A stretch of 64,000 nucleotides of DNA from Microlunatus endophyticus (GCF_014646195.1 NZ_BMMZ01000012.1:1-64000), one strand, 5' to 3'; numbered from the stretch's first letter, positions 16,739 through 26,295 are shown. Numbers and translations: made by a program. Notes: a model not told the origin generated them from the sequence alone.

Positions 16739-18277
16739 GTGATCGCACCCGATCAGGCCCAGCCTCCGCGTGCCGGCCGGGCCCGTCGTCTCGCCTGGTT
16801 GGCCGACGACCCACGCTCATCGGTGTTTGCGATCCGCCACGATCCGAGGGCCCTGTTGACCGAGGTTCTCGCCGGTCTGGTCACCACGCTCGCCCTGATT
16901 CCCGAAGTCATCTCGTTCTCGGTGATCGCCGGGGTCGACCCGATCGTCAGCCTGGTGTCCTCGGTCGTCCTCGCGGTCTCGATGTCGGTCCTGGGCGGTC
17001 GACCGGCGATGGTGACCGCGGCAGCCGGATCGGTGGCGCTGGTGATCGGACCGATGGTCAAGGCCCACGGTGTCGAATACGTGCTGCCGACCGTCCTGCT
17101 GGCCGGCCTCATCCAGATCGGCTTCGGAGCCACCGGCCTTGCGGGCCTGATGCGATTCATCCCACGGTCGGTGATGATCGGCTTCGTCAACGCGCTGGGA
17201 GTGTTGATCTTCCTCGCTCAGGTCCGCCACGTGTTGAACGTGCCCACGGCGGTCTACCCGCTGTTCGCTCTGACACTGGTGATCGTCGTACTGCTGCCGC
17301 GTGTCGCCAAGGCCGTTCCGGCGCCGCTGGTGGCCGTCGGAATCGTGACCGCCATCGCGGTCGCGGCGCACCTGACTGTTCCGACCGTTGCGGACGAAGG
17401 CAAGATCAGCGGCGGTCTTCCCGGCTTCACCGCTTGGCGGGCTCCGCTCGACCTGGAGACGCTGCGGATCATCGCACCAGTGGCGATCAGCGTCGCGCTC
17501 GTCGGCCTGATGGAAACGCTGTTGACCGCCAAGCTGGTGGATGACATCACGGCGACCCGGTCCAACAAGGCGCGGGAGTCCGTCGGTCTCGGCATCGCCA
17601 ATCTGTTGGCCGGACTGTACGGCGGGATGGCGGGCTGCGCGATGATCGGACAGACCGTCGTCAACGTCCGGATCGGCCGGGCTCGTACGCGATTGTCGAC
17701 GTTGGTCGCCGGCGGGTTCCTGCTGCTGCTGGTCACTGTGCTCAACGGCGTGATGGCGCGGATCCCGATGGCCGCGCTGGCAGCGGTGATGATGATCGTC
17801 GCGATCCGGACCGTCGACTGGCACAGCGTCCGGCCGGCGACGCTGAAGCGGATGCCGGTCCCCGAGACGATCGTCATGCTCGTCACCGTCGCGGTGGTGA
17901 CTGCGACCGACAACCTCGCTGTCGGGGTAGGTGTCGGGACGATTCTGGCGATGGTGTTCCTGGTGCGCCGGATCTCCCGCGGCATCCGCGTCGAGCGGAT
18001 CGTCGACGATGCCGGCACCACAGTTCACTACCGCATCCACGGCCAGCTGTTCTTCGGCAGCAGCCACGACCTCGTCGATCACTTCCAGTACGCCGACGAT
18101 CCGACGACAGTCGTCGTCGACCTGACGCACTCAGGCATCTGGGACGCCTCGACGGTTGCGGCTCTGGACACCCTGGAGGCGAAGTACCGGGATCGCGGCT
18201 CGCAGGTCACGTTCCTCGGCCTTGACGAGCGGAGCACCGCCTTCCACGGCAGGCTCACCGGAAATCTGAACATCTGA
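16739..18277 (+). CDS. SulP-family anion transporter with STAS domain
   Basis: A 512-residue membrane transporter. About 10-12 hydrophobic segments fill residues 30-395. SulP-like motifs near the N-terminus include VTTLALIPEVISFSVIAGV, GRPAMVTAAAGSVAL and LAGLYGGMAGCAMIGQTVVN. A C-terminal STAS domain occupies about residues 415-512 (YRIHGQLFFGSSHDLVDHF, VDLTHSGIWDASTVAALD). It would move sulfate, bicarbonate or another small anion; no neighbour narrows this down. It starts at GTG 16739. It converges on the beta-helix gene. Confidence 0.9.
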   Translation: MIAPDQAQPPRAGRARRLAWLADDPRSSVFAIRHDPRALLTEVLAGLVTTLALIPEVISFSVIAGVDPIVSLVSSVVLAVSMSVLGGRPAMVTAAAGSVALVIGPMVKAHGVEYVLPTVLLAGLIQIGFGATGLAGLMRFIPRSVMIGFVNALGVLIFLAQVRHVLNVPTAVYPLFALTLVIVVLLPRVAKAVPAPLVAVGIVTAIAVAAHLTVPTVADEGKISGGLPGFTAWRAPLDLETLRIIAPVAISVALVGLMETLLTAKLVDDITATRSNKARESVGLGIANLLAGLYGGMAGCAMIGQTVVNVRIGRARTRLSTLVAGGFLLLLVTVLNGVMARIPMAALAAVMMIVAIRTVDWHSVRPATLKRMPVPETIVMLVTVAVVTATDNLAVGVGVGTILAMVFLVRRISRGIRVERIVDDAGTTVHYRIHGQLFFGSSHDLVDHFQYADDPTTVVVDLTHSGIWDASTVAALDTLEAKYRDRGSQVTFLGLDERSTAFHGRLTGNLNI

Positions 18278-18310
18278 GACCGGATCGTCGCTGCGCTCTC
18301 CCGGTCGGTG

Positions 18311-19756
18311 CTAAAAGAATCTCGAATGGCGGTCCTGGCCGGTCGCTGATCGGTACGCCGCGAATCCGCTGTAGGTCTGTCCGTTCCAGCCGAACTGGGC
18401 GGTCGACGGGCTCCCGCCGATCGCCCGGAAGCGGTTGTGATCACTGCGGTTGCCGCCGCTATCGGAGTCCGGAACGGTCCCGTACACGACGTGATCGCTG
18501 TTGGTGGCCGTGATCGTGTTGTGGGCGAAGACATCGTGATGGGCGTGATATTGCACGAGCAACTCGGGTGAGCCGTCGTCGAGCTGGTTGTTGTCGCGGA
18601 GCGTGTTGTACTCGAAGGTGTTGTGCAACGACTTCCCGGTCTCGACCCCACCACAATCGTCGGCGCCGTTGCAGTAGCCGCCGGTGGTCAGGCCGGTGAA
18701 GAGGCTGCCGCTGATCTGGTTGTGCCGTACGGCCACGTGATCGGCCTGCCCCTTGGCATTCTCTGCGGCGACTTCGATGCCGATGTCACTGCCGGTGACG
18801 ATGTTGTGCTGGATGGTGATGTGCGCACCACCGTCGACATAGATCCCGTCGGCGCAGTTGCACCACGAGCCGTCTTCCCAGTAGGCAGGGTTTCCTTGGG
18901 ATCTGATCCGTCGCACGATGTTGTTCGCGATCAGCCCGTGCCGGGCTCGATTTACCTGCGTGTAGCGGTACTTCCCGCTCAAGGTCGGCTCATAGCCGAT
19001 GGCGTCGATCCCGATGTTGTTGTTGTCGTGGATCCGATTCCCGGTGATCTGCCAGTCGGTGACATTTCCGTTGACCACAACGCTTTCCGACGCGCCGAGG
19101 TGCAGGTTGTCGACGACGTTACCGCTGATCCGCAGGTTGCGGATCGGCCGCCGGGGATCATCCCCGTAGGCAGCGATGCCGTGGGCGTTGATATCGAAAC
19201 TGCCGAGGGTCGGGTTGTCGTTGCCCAGGTCGTGGACATGATTTCCAGCGATGGAGACCACGGAATCGTGGCCGTGGAGGTAGATGCCGATCGGCATGTG
19301 ATCAAGCTGTGTCGTCCGATACCCGGTGATATCGAGGCCGGTCACCGTGACATCGCTGCTGTTCTCGATGTCGATCATCGCGGATCGATCTGCCGGGACG
19401 GTCAGCCCGGCCCCGGACAGCACCGGATGCTCCTTGCCGTAAGGCCGAATGGTCAGATGTGAAGTGCCTGACAGCTGTACCCGTTGGTGGTAGGTGCCGC
19501 CTCGGAGCTCGACCAGGCCGCCGTGTTCGAGGCGATTGACAGCCGCCTGGATCGTCCGCAACGGATCGCCCACCGTACCGGCGCCGCTATCCGAGCCGTC
19601 GGGCGCAACGATCAGGGTATGCACACTCCGGTGGCGCATCGGGGCTGCCGTGGACTTCGGTGTCGTCGCCCCGAGGACGGACAGCGCCAGCGCAGCCAGC
19701 GCAACGCCGACGACCATGCGACGAGCCGGCCTCGGTGGTGTTTCTCGCTTCTGCAT
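18311..19756 (-). CDS. Secreted right-handed beta-helix protein
   Basis: About 481 residues with a signal peptide (basic start, then MVVGVALAALALSVLG). VAPDGSDSGAGTVGDPLRT and IQAAVNRLEHGGLVELRGGTY mark the N-terminal cap of pectate-lyase-like right-handed beta-helices. Many parallel turns follow (for example ITGNRIHDNNNIGIDAIGY, VAVRHNQISGS). Cysteines cluster in WCNCADG and YCNGADDCGG and may form disulfides. ATG 19756 fits AGGAG spacing better than ATG 19762. It could be a polysaccharide lyase or a glycan-binding protein. The nearby GH78 enzyme supports plant-polysaccharide use. Confidence 0.8.
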   Translation of the reverse strand: MQKRETPPRPARRMVVGVALAALALSVLGATTPKSTAAPMRHRSVHTLIVAPDGSDSGAGTVGDPLRTIQAAVNRLEHGGLVELRGGTYHQRVQLSGTSHLTIRPYGKEHPVLSGAGLTVPADRSAMIDIENSSDVTVTGLDITGYRTTQLDHMPIGIYLHGHDSVVSIAGNHVHDLGNDNPTLGSFDINAHGIAAYGDDPRRPIRNLRISGNVVDNLHLGASESVVVNGNVTDWQITGNRIHDNNNIGIDAIGYEPTLSGKYRYTQVNRARHGLIANNIVRRIRSQGNPAYWEDGSWCNCADGIYVDGGAHITIQHNIVTGSDIGIEVAAENAKGQADHVAVRHNQISGSLFTGLTTGGYCNGADDCGGVETGKSLHNTFEYNTLRDNNQLDDGSPELLVQYHAHHDVFAHNTITATNSDHVVYGTVPDSDSGGNRSDHNRFRAIGGSPSTAQFGWNGQTYSGFAAYRSATGQDRHSRFF

Positions 19757-19773
19757 GATCATCTCCTGGATCT

Positions 19774-20901
19774 CTAGCCGCGGAGCGTCAATCGGAGGCC
19801 GGCGTCGGCGGGTCGTACGTGTGGACCTTCCACCGGCAGATCCCCGACGTCTGCGGGGGAGCGTACGGCCGACTCGTCGAAGGTGAGCCCGTTGCCGGGC
19901 TCGGTGCCGAGGATCACTCTGCCGTCGTCGATGTCCCAGTCCGCGCTGATCCCCGCCGGCAGGGTGAAGCCCTGGACCTCGGTGAGCGCATGGTTGGGCA
20001 CCGCGGTTGCGGCGGCGGCCAGGTGACCGAAGAACCCGACCGGGCTGACCGGCAGATTGTGGCCGGCGGCCAGCGCAGCGACCCGCAGGAAATGGCTGAT
20101 GCCCCAGCCGCCGCCCGCCTGGACGATGTCAACGGCGTTACCGGTGATCAGCGGGAGGTACTGGTCGACGCCGGTGAGATTCTCACCGGTCGCGACTGCG
20201 GCCCGGGCCTGCCGGGAGACTGCTGCCAGTCCCTGGGCGTCCCAGCGTCGCACCGGCTCCTCGATCCAGGCCAGGTCGACCTGCTGCTCCAGCGCGGCCA
20301 GATAGCGTACGGCCTGCTTGGGATTCCAGCTCTCGTTGGCGTCGAGGGCCAGCACCGGGTGGTCGACGCCCAGGGCGTCCTGGACAACAGCCAGCCGGCG
20401 CAGGTCGTCGGCCACATTCCAGCCGCCCTTGAGCTTGGCGCCGGTGAAGCCGCGTTGGGCGAACGAGCGGTACAGGGTGTGCAGTTCGTCGTCGTCCAGG
20501 CCGGCGTCCAGCCCCGACGCGTAGCCGCGAACTGTGCGGTCACGCCCGCCGAGCAGTCGCCACAGCGGCTCGCCGGCAGCCTTGGCCTTGAGGTCCCACA
20601 GCGCAAGATCAATTGTCCCGATGGCGCCGTAGACGGTGCCCGCATGCCCCGCCTTGAACGACCAGGCCAGCATCCGGTCGTACAGCGCGTTGACCGACCG
20701 GGGATCCTCGCCCTCGATGGCCGGGAACACCGAGTCGATCAGGCCGGGTTGACCGATCGCGACACCGACCAGATCCGAGTCGGTCTCCAGGACCAGGATG
20801 CTGGAGGGCGTCTCGTTGGACGGCATCACGCCGTTGATGTCGCCGATCCGCCGACCCCAGTCCAAGACCGTGGGCACGACGCGGTAGCCGGTGATCTTCA
20901 T
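19774..20901 (-). CDS. Enolase-superfamily enzyme (mandelate racemase/muconate lactonizing type)
   Basis: A 375-residue enzyme that would abstract an alpha-proton from a carboxylate, typically a sugar-acid dehydratase or racemase. The catalytic KxK appears in TGAKLKGGW. Metal ligands are in LALDANESWN (Asp), AWIEEPV (Glu) and VATGENLTG (Glu). The N-terminal capping domain covers about residues 1-120. It starts at ATG 20901, overlapping the stop of the oxidoreductase gene (ATGA). With the adjacent Gfo/Idh/MocA enzyme it could handle an oxidised sugar. The substrate is not assignable from sequence. Confidence 0.88.
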   Translation of the reverse strand: MKITGYRVVPTVLDWGRRIGDINGVMPSNETPSSILVLETDSDLVGVAIGQPGLIDSVFPAIEGEDPRSVNALYDRMLAWSFKAGHAGTVYGAIGTIDLALWDLKAKAAGEPLWRLLGGRDRTVRGYASGLDAGLDDDELHTLYRSFAQRGFTGAKLKGGWNVADDLRRLAVVQDALGVDHPVLALDANESWNPKQAVRYLAALEQQVDLAWIEEPVRRWDAQGLAAVSRQARAAVATGENLTGVDQYLPLITGNAVDIVQAGGGWGISHFLRVAALAAGHNLPVSPVGFFGHLAAAATAVPNHALTEVQGFTLPAGISADWDIDDGRVILGTEPGNGLTFDESAVRSPADVGDLPVEGPHVRPADAGLRLTLRG

Positions 20902-21929
20902 ATCAGCGGAGCATAGCCATCGGGCTCCACGCTGACGCGTCGCCCGGACTCGTGGGACTCGATCGCTCGCTGCGCCAGCAGCAACGCGCGCCGGCCGGCC
21001 GACGCCGGGACCTGTGGCGGTCGGCCGGCCCGGAGCGCGGTCAGCATGTCCTCGACATAGGCATCGAAGGTGTGGTGGAAGCAGCGACCGGCGTCGTTGA
21101 AGTAGCCCGGACGCCAGGTGGTGGCGGTCTCGTCACCGGCGCGCTGGAAGCTGTACCGCTGCACAGTGTCGTGGATGAGTGCGCGGCCGAGGGTGCCGTT
21201 GACCTCGAGCACATGGGTGTCCTGGTAGGCGTAGGAGGAGTCGTACGAACCGAGCAGCGTCCCGACCGCCCCGCCGGCGAAACTCAGCGACAAGGCGATC
21301 GTGCTCCAGGCGCCGTAGGTCATGTCGGTCATCTGGGCGGCGATCGAGTCGATCGGCCCGAGCAGGTGTTCCAACAGATCGAAGGCATGGCACTGGGTCT
21401 CGATGATGTTCTTGTGGGGCGAGGATCCCTTGTTGGCCTCACCTCCGAACCGCCAGGTCGTGAAGACGGGCTGTCCGAGACTCCCGTCCATGATCGCAGC
21501 GCGGGTCCGGATGACGGGCTCGGCGTAGCGATGGTTGAAGTCGACCGCGAAGAAGGTGTTCGACCGGGCCGCTTCGGCCAGCAACACATCGGCCTCGTCC
21601 AGATCGAACACCAGCGGCTTCTCCACCAGCAACGGGATCCCGTGGTGCAGCAGCTGGAGCGTCGGGCGGAAGTGATCTTCGTTGGGCAGCGACACGGTCA
21701 CCAGGTCGGGGTGCTGCTCGGCCAGCATCTGCTCGATGTCGATGTAGCCGGGGACTCCGAGCCGGGACGCCTCGGCGTCGGTACGGGCCTGGTCGCGTCC
21801 GACGACAGCACACAGGGTGGTGTCCGGCCGGCCGGCGAAGACCCGGGTGTGCTGCCGGCCCCAGCCACCTGGGCCGACGACGGCCACCCTCAGGGCCTGC
21901 TGATCAGCGCCTGCGGCTGTCTTGATCAC
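20898..21929 (-). CDS. Gfo/Idh/MocA-family oxidoreductase
   Basis: A 343-residue NAD(P)-dependent dehydrogenase. The N-terminal Rossmann fold shows VAVVGPGGWGRQH, and the family signature is LLVEKPLVFDLDEA (EKP). The C-terminal alpha/beta domain carries ETQCHAFDLLEHLLGPID with the usual His. It is translationally coupled to the enolase-superfamily gene. GTG start at 21929. Relatives oxidise sugars, inositols or their phosphates, which agrees with the sugar theme nearby. Confidence 0.9.
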   Translation of the reverse strand: MIKTAAGADQQALRVAVVGPGGWGRQHTRVFAGRPDTTLCAVVGRDQARTDAEASRLGVPGYIDIEQMLAEQHPDLVTVSLPNEDHFRPTLQLLHHGIPLLVEKPLVFDLDEADVLLAEAARSNTFFAVDFNHRYAEPVIRTRAAIMDGSLGQPVFTTWRFGGEANKGSSPHKNIIETQCHAFDLLEHLLGPIDSIAAQMTDMTYGAWSTIALSLSFAGGAVGTLLGSYDSSYAYQDTHVLEVNGTLGRALIHDTVQRYSFQRAGDETATTWRPGYFNDAGRCFHHTFDAYVEDMLTALRAGRPPQVPASAGRRALLLAQRAIESHESGRRVSVEPDGYAPLI

Positions 21930-21987
21930 GAGTGATCACGCCTCCTTCTGTTCTCGGACTTCCGTGTGCGGCTCTGCAGCGAATTGA

Positions 21988-22794
21988 TCAGCGCGCGCCG
22001 ATCGCACCGGCGACACCTCCCACGCTGAAATAGCGGTTCAGCAGCACGAAGATCAACAGCGGCGGGACAGCGACCAGTACGGCAAGGACCGGCGAATGGC
22101 CGGCGGCCTGGAGCCCGACGCCGAGCGTGTAGTTGTCTTCAGATCGTACGAAGGTGAAGGCGGCCAGGTAGTCGTTCCACACCGAAAGGAAGGTGAAGAT
22201 CGACGTCGTCAGGACGGCCGGCAGGCTGTTGCGCAGCACAACCCTGAGGTAGGCGCCGAGGACCGAGCAACCGTCGAGCCAGGCCGCTTCCTCGAGCTCG
22301 ACCGGAATCGTCCCGGCGTAGGCCGCGAACATCCAGATCGCGAACGACAGGGTCAGTGCGATGTAGACCACGCCCAGGCCGAACAGGTTGTCGACCAACT
22401 GCCGGCGCGCGAACATCAGGAACAACGGAACGAGCAGCAGCACCGGCGGGAACGACTGCAGCAGGAACACCACCAGCGCGAAACCGGAGACCGCACGGTC
22501 GCGGCCGCGGGCCAACGCGTACCCCGCCGGCGCACCGACCAGGACGCACACCAGGACGGCCCCGAACGACAGCCCCAGGCTGTTCTCGAACCAGTAGAGC
22601 GACCGCCCCCGGAGGGTGTCCGCGATCGAACGGCCGACAGTCACGAGCCAGGATCCCGCACCGGCCGTACCCCGGTCGCCGGTCAGCCCCAGTGCGCTGG
22701 ACAGGACGCCACCGAGCGGGGCGAGCGTGATCGCGGTGATGATCACCAGCAGCCCGAAGCGCCACCTCCTGCCGCGTCGCTGGGTTGCCGTCAC
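21988..22794 (-). CDS. Carbohydrate ABC transporter permease (MalG/UgpE type), orphan
   Basis: A 268-residue inner membrane permease with six membrane segments. The cytoplasmic EAA loop reads EEAAWLDGCSVLGAYLRVVL, and the C-terminus is LNRYFSVGGVAGAIGA as in MalG-like proteins. It ends 58 bp upstream of the oxidoreductase gene on the same strand. No partner permease, binding protein or ATPase is nearby. Either the rest is elsewhere or this is what remains of a broken uptake operon. GTG start at 22794. Confidence 0.85.
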   Translation of the reverse strand: MTATQRRGRRWRFGLLVIITAITLAPLGGVLSSALGLTGDRGTAGAGSWLVTVGRSIADTLRGRSLYWFENSLGLSFGAVLVCVLVGAPAGYALARGRDRAVSGFALVVFLLQSFPPVLLLVPLFLMFARRQLVDNLFGLGVVYIALTLSFAIWMFAAYAGTIPVELEEAAWLDGCSVLGAYLRVVLRNSLPAVLTTSIFTFLSVWNDYLAAFTFVRSEDNYTLGVGLQAAGHSPVLAVLVAVPPLLIFVLLNRYFSVGGVAGAIGAR

Positions 22795-22811
22795 AGACGC
22801 ACAACCTAGCG

Positions 22812-23255
22812 TCAGGCGATTGCGGCTCCGTTCATCTGATCCGGGCTGACATCGTTGCGCTCGACCAGGACCAGCCAGTTCCCGGAATTGTCCCGCATCA
22901 GCGCCTCGACGCCGTACGGCCGCTCGGACGGAGGCTGGAGGAACTCCACGCCCTTGGCGGTGAGGTCCTCGTAGGTGGCCTTGCAGTCATTGACCGCCAG
23001 GCCGATCCCGGGCATCTGGCCCTGGTCCATCGCCCGTTGGATGGCGCCGACCAACTCGTCGGACAGCGGAGCGCCGGGTGTGCTGAGGTGCAACTCGAGT
23101 TCGGGTTGATCGGGGTGGATGACGGTCAGCCAGCGGTAGTCGCTGCCGAAGGCGACATCAGCGTTCGGCTTGAAGCCGAGCACATCGGTATAGAACGCGA
23201 GGGACTCGTCGAGGTCCTTGACCCACACGGTCACGAGAGAAACGTTGGTGATCAT
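22812..23255 (-). CDS. VOC-family (glyoxalase/bleomycin-resistance fold) protein
   Basis: A 147-residue protein with the paired beta-alpha-beta-beta-beta fold. It has LVTVWVKDLDESLAFYTDVLGF at the start, with a candidate metal Glu in PELELHL and a second half ending DNSGNWLVLVER. It lies 9 bp after the AraC-type gene, a common AraC-VOC pairing in actinobacteria, and is probably co-transcribed with it. The substrate is unknown. Confidence 0.9.
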   Translation of the reverse strand: MITNVSLVTVWVKDLDESLAFYTDVLGFKPNADVAFGSDYRWLTVIHPDQPELELHLSTPGAPLSDELVGAIQRAMDQGQMPGIGLAVNDCKATYEDLTAKGVEFLQPPSERPYGVEALMRDNSGNWLVLVERNDVSPDQMNGAAIA

Positions 23256-23264
23256 GCGACCACG

Positions 23265-23714
23265 CTATGACCGACCCCGGCCGTTCTGCTTCTCCTGGCT
23301 TGCGGAGCGTTCGGCCAGCCCGAGCATGAAGACGTAACAGCCCGGTATGTGCGCGCCGGTCCCACCGTAGCGGCGCTGGAAGTCGCGGGGCGTCTCGCCC
23401 ACCAGTTCTCGGAATCTGCTGCTGAAGGAACCCAGGCTGGTGAAGCCGACGGCGTGACACACCTCGGTCACGGTGAGATTGGTGCTGCGCAGCAGGTCCT
23501 GGGCACGTTCCACCCGCCGCTGCGAGATGTAGGCGGCGGGCGAGAGCCGGTACGTCGCGGTGAAGAGCCGCTGGAAGTGGAACTTGCTCAGCCCCGCGAC
23601 CGCGGCAAGATCATCGAGACAGAGCGGCTCGGCGTAGTTCCGGTCGGCATGGTCGCGGCGCGACGCAGGTGGATCAGCACGTCGCCGGGAACGCGGATCT
23701 GGGCGCTCACGCAC
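23265..23714 (-). CDS. AraC-family regulator with a probable N-terminal frameshift
   Basis: The body is a normal AraC DNA-binding domain: LCLDDLAAVAGLSKFHFQRLF (first helix-turn-helix) and VTEVCHAVGFTSLGSFSSRF (second). The true N-terminus appears to lie in another frame: GTG 23710 gives VSAQIRVPGDVLIHLRRA, the expected start, and continues into RDHADRNYAEP only if one C is added near 23656. As written, translation from GTG 23714 gives a basic, atypical leader. Either a real frameshift or a base missing from the assembly would explain it. It probably regulates the VOC gene. Confidence 0.75.
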   Translation of the reverse strand: MRERPDPRSRRRADPPASRRDHADRNYAEPLCLDDLAAVAGLSKFHFQRLFTATYRLSPAAYISQRRVERAQDLLRSTNLTVTEVCHAVGFTSLGSFSSRFRELVGETPRDFQRRYGGTGAHIPGCYVFMLGLAERSASQEKQNGRGRS

Positions 23715-23720
23715 AGAACA

Positions 23721-26093
23721 CTAGGCCACGCTGACGCCCTTCGGAGCCTCCACCTGCAACTCGCCGCCCGCAGTGGCCCGGACCCGGATCGCACCGTGCG
23801 GAGAGGTGACGCTTCCCTCGGCCCAGTCCAGCCCGCCGAGCCGAGGAACGACACTGACCGTACGCATCCCCGGCGAGGTGGGTCGTACGCCCAGCAACGA
23901 CGCGATCAGATGGAAGCGCGGGTGTGCTCCCCAGGCGTGGCAATCGCTGCGGGTCGGCTCCGGCTGCTCGACAACGGTGGTCAGGCCGTGGTCGAGCTGG
24001 TCGAACCACAGGCCGAAACGGTCGAGGACCACGTCGGTGCGATCGATCTGCCGCAGCGCCTCGAAAAGGTAGTGATCGAAATAGACCGAGGTCCGGGCGA
24101 GTGGGAGTGTACGCCCCGGGTTGATCATGGTCCGGAGCGCCGCCTCACCGTGTGCCGCGCCGGCAAGCACGGCCAAGGCCTGGACATGTTCGCTGAAGGT
24201 GATCTTGGAAGCGTCATCGGCATACAACCCGGACTTGTCATCGTAGAACAGCGGATCGACGACGGCCGACAACCGGTCGGCGAGCCTGGTGCTGCGGGCG
24301 GCGAGCTCGGGCTCCTCCAGCCAGGTCTCGAGCTCTGCTGCCAGCCGCAGGACGTTGATCAACTGCAACTGGAGCACCCCCGAGACGTCCCACTGTGCTC
24401 CCGGCGGTGCGCCGGCGTCCCAGCCGTCGACCCAGTCGGTGAAATTCCAGCCGTCGAGGGCGTGGAAGACGCCATCCTGATCGACATTGCGCCGGTGGGC
24501 GTCCAGGACGGCGCGGACGCCGGGCATCAGGTCCGCGACGAACTCCAGATCGCCACGCCACAAGGCGAAATCGTGGACCATCGCCACCCACCACAGCGAG
24601 AACGGCGGGATCCGCTGCACGATCCGTGACGGCGTACGGCTTCGGGTGAGGCCGTCGATACTGCGGCTGCGGTCGAAGGCGACCAATGCCTGCCGCGCCA
24701 GCTGGTCGTCGTCACAGGTCGCGTACGCCACCAGGCACTGCAACCGGGTGTCACCGGCGTACTGCAACTGTTCGTAGTAGGGACAGTCCATTGTCGTCTC
24801 GTGACTGCACATCTGCAGGGTGCGCAGCGCAAGATCAGCAATTCCGGCGAGTCGCGGGTCCGACGAGGAGAAAGCGGTCGTGTCGTCATAGGGATAGTGG
24901 GTCGCCAGGAATTCCAGTGAGGTCAGCTCCAACGGCTCGTCGGCAGTGGTGACCAGTACCTCGACATAACGGCCGGCCTCCCACCACAGCGTCGAGTGCT
25001 GCTCGTCGCCGCCCCCGGCGATGAAGAGATCACCCGGTCCGTCCTGGTCAAGACCGGGTCGCCCGAAGATCTTGCCCTCGATCTCGTTGCGGTTGCCTTT
25101 GCCGCTGCCGTCGGGCGCGTACAACGACTCCTGCCAATGGACCCGTACCGCGGCACCGGCGCCACCACGGACCCCGACCAGCGGAAAGGCGCAGGTGTAG
25201 GTCTCGAGGTCGATCAGCGCCCGCCAGCAGGAATGCGGCGGGATGATCATCGAGTCACCGCCGAGCAGTCGCTGCCATCCGGCCAGCTCCTCGGGGCGGG
25301 AATCTGCCGCTCGGACCGGGACGTCATGGGTGCTGACACCGGGGGAGTGGGCGGCAAGGTGCCGCACCCGGCCGGCCGGGGCGAGTTGTTCGCGCTGCGG
25401 TGGCAGCGTTGCGGGCACCAGCATCCGACCGGGCGGCATGTCGTTGACCCAGGCCAGGGAATATCCGACGTCGCCGACGTGAGGACGAGTCCAGTCGGTA
25501 CGGCCGGCCGTGTCCTGTCCGGTCACCCAGCCCCAGGGAATCTGCCGGCCGTCGCTGACGAGTTTGGCGCCGCAGCCCCACGCGTCACCTTTCGTCCGGG
25601 TGGCGTATCCCGGGAGCACCGTGGCCTGCCAGTCGGCGCTCCCGGTGTCCAAGGCGCTGTCGACCAGGCCGCCGGAGAAATCCGTGCCGGCCAGGAGAAA
25701 CCCATGCCCGACACTCAACTGCGCATACGGCGCCTCCTCACCGAGGGACCAGACCCGCGCGGCGATCCAATGGTCTCCCGGCTCGAGATCGACGCTGAAG
25801 CTGTGGAAGGCCCAGTGCTCGGGATCCCCGCGCTCCGGACCGCGACCGACCAGAGCACCGTCCACGTACAACTCGAAGCGTTCGTCGGCCGAGACGTGCA
25901 CGATGCCGTGAGTGGCCTCATCACAGCTGACGGCGAGCCGATAGCCGGCAACCACCGGGGCCGCTGCGTCCGGGACGCTGATCCAGCGCGCGGGCCAACA
26001 GGCCCGGTGGGACCATGACGGATCGTGTCCGGCGAAGGGATCGGTTTTGAGCAAGATCGGGTCGACGCGACAATCCGGCACCGTCTGTGGCAT
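23721..26093 (-). CDS. GH78-type alpha-L-rhamnosidase-like glycoside hydrolase
   Basis: About 790 residues. The N-terminal half is beta-sandwich sequence with a lectin-like part (HVSADERFELYVDGALVG). An (alpha/alpha)6 barrel follows with the family hallmark TMDCPYYEQLQYAGDTRLQ, containing the acidic catalytic region. RSDCHAWGAHPRFHLIA precedes the C-terminal beta domain. No signal peptide is seen, so it would act on imported oligosaccharides. ATG 26093 is chosen; a TTG at 26129 is possible but would put the operator inside the gene. It would release terminal rhamnose from plant or bacterial glycans. Confidence 0.85.
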   Translation of the reverse strand: MPQTVPDCRVDPILLKTDPFAGHDPSWSHRACWPARWISVPDAAAPVVAGYRLAVSCDEATHGIVHVSADERFELYVDGALVGRGPERGDPEHWAFHSFSVDLEPGDHWIAARVWSLGEEAPYAQLSVGHGFLLAGTDFSGGLVDSALDTGSADWQATVLPGYATRTKGDAWGCGAKLVSDGRQIPWGWVTGQDTAGRTDWTRPHVGDVGYSLAWVNDMPPGRMLVPATLPPQREQLAPAGRVRHLAAHSPGVSTHDVPVRAADSRPEELAGWQRLLGGDSMIIPPHSCWRALIDLETYTCAFPLVGVRGGAGAAVRVHWQESLYAPDGSGKGNRNEIEGKIFGRPGLDQDGPGDLFIAGGGDEQHSTLWWEAGRYVEVLVTTADEPLELTSLEFLATHYPYDDTTAFSSSDPRLAGIADLALRTLQMCSHETTMDCPYYEQLQYAGDTRLQCLVAYATCDDDQLARQALVAFDRSRSIDGLTRSRTPSRIVQRIPPFSLWWVAMVHDFALWRGDLEFVADLMPGVRAVLDAHRRNVDQDGVFHALDGWNFTDWVDGWDAGAPPGAQWDVSGVLQLQLINVLRLAAELETWLEEPELAARSTRLADRLSAVVDPLFYDDKSGLYADDASKITFSEHVQALAVLAGAAHGEAALRTMINPGRTLPLARTSVYFDHYLFEALRQIDRTDVVLDRFGLWFDQLDHGLTTVVEQPEPTRSDCHAWGAHPRFHLIASLLGVRPTSPGMRTVSVVPRLGGLDWAEGSVTSPHGAIRVRATAGGELQVEAPKGVSVA

Positions 26094-26124
26094 GAAGAAG
26101 ACCCTGGCCGATCCAGCGATGGAA

Positions 26125-26185
26125 TGCAACGTTTCAAACGAGGTTATTCACGAGTCGGTCAGTGCTCGGTTGGTGAAACGTTCGG
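26125..26185. promoter_or_regulatory. Pair of LacI-like operators in a divergent promoter
   Basis: TGCAACGTTTCA (26125-26136) and TGAAACGTTCGG (26174-26185) share AACGTTTCA in opposite orientation, with equivalent bases 49 bp apart (about five helical turns). The central AACGTT with TGAAA/TTTCA arms is typical of LacI-family operators. They lie between the GH78 gene and the aminotransferase gene. No LacI-type regulator is in the window. Confidence 0.55.
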
Positions 26186-26295
26186 TACGGTATCGGTGGC
26201 CAAGGCAGTGGATGTAATACTTGTCCAACATCGCTTCACCCGCGGAACACCTCGACCGCGGAAACGCTCCTTACAGAAAACCGGCAGGAGTCCTG

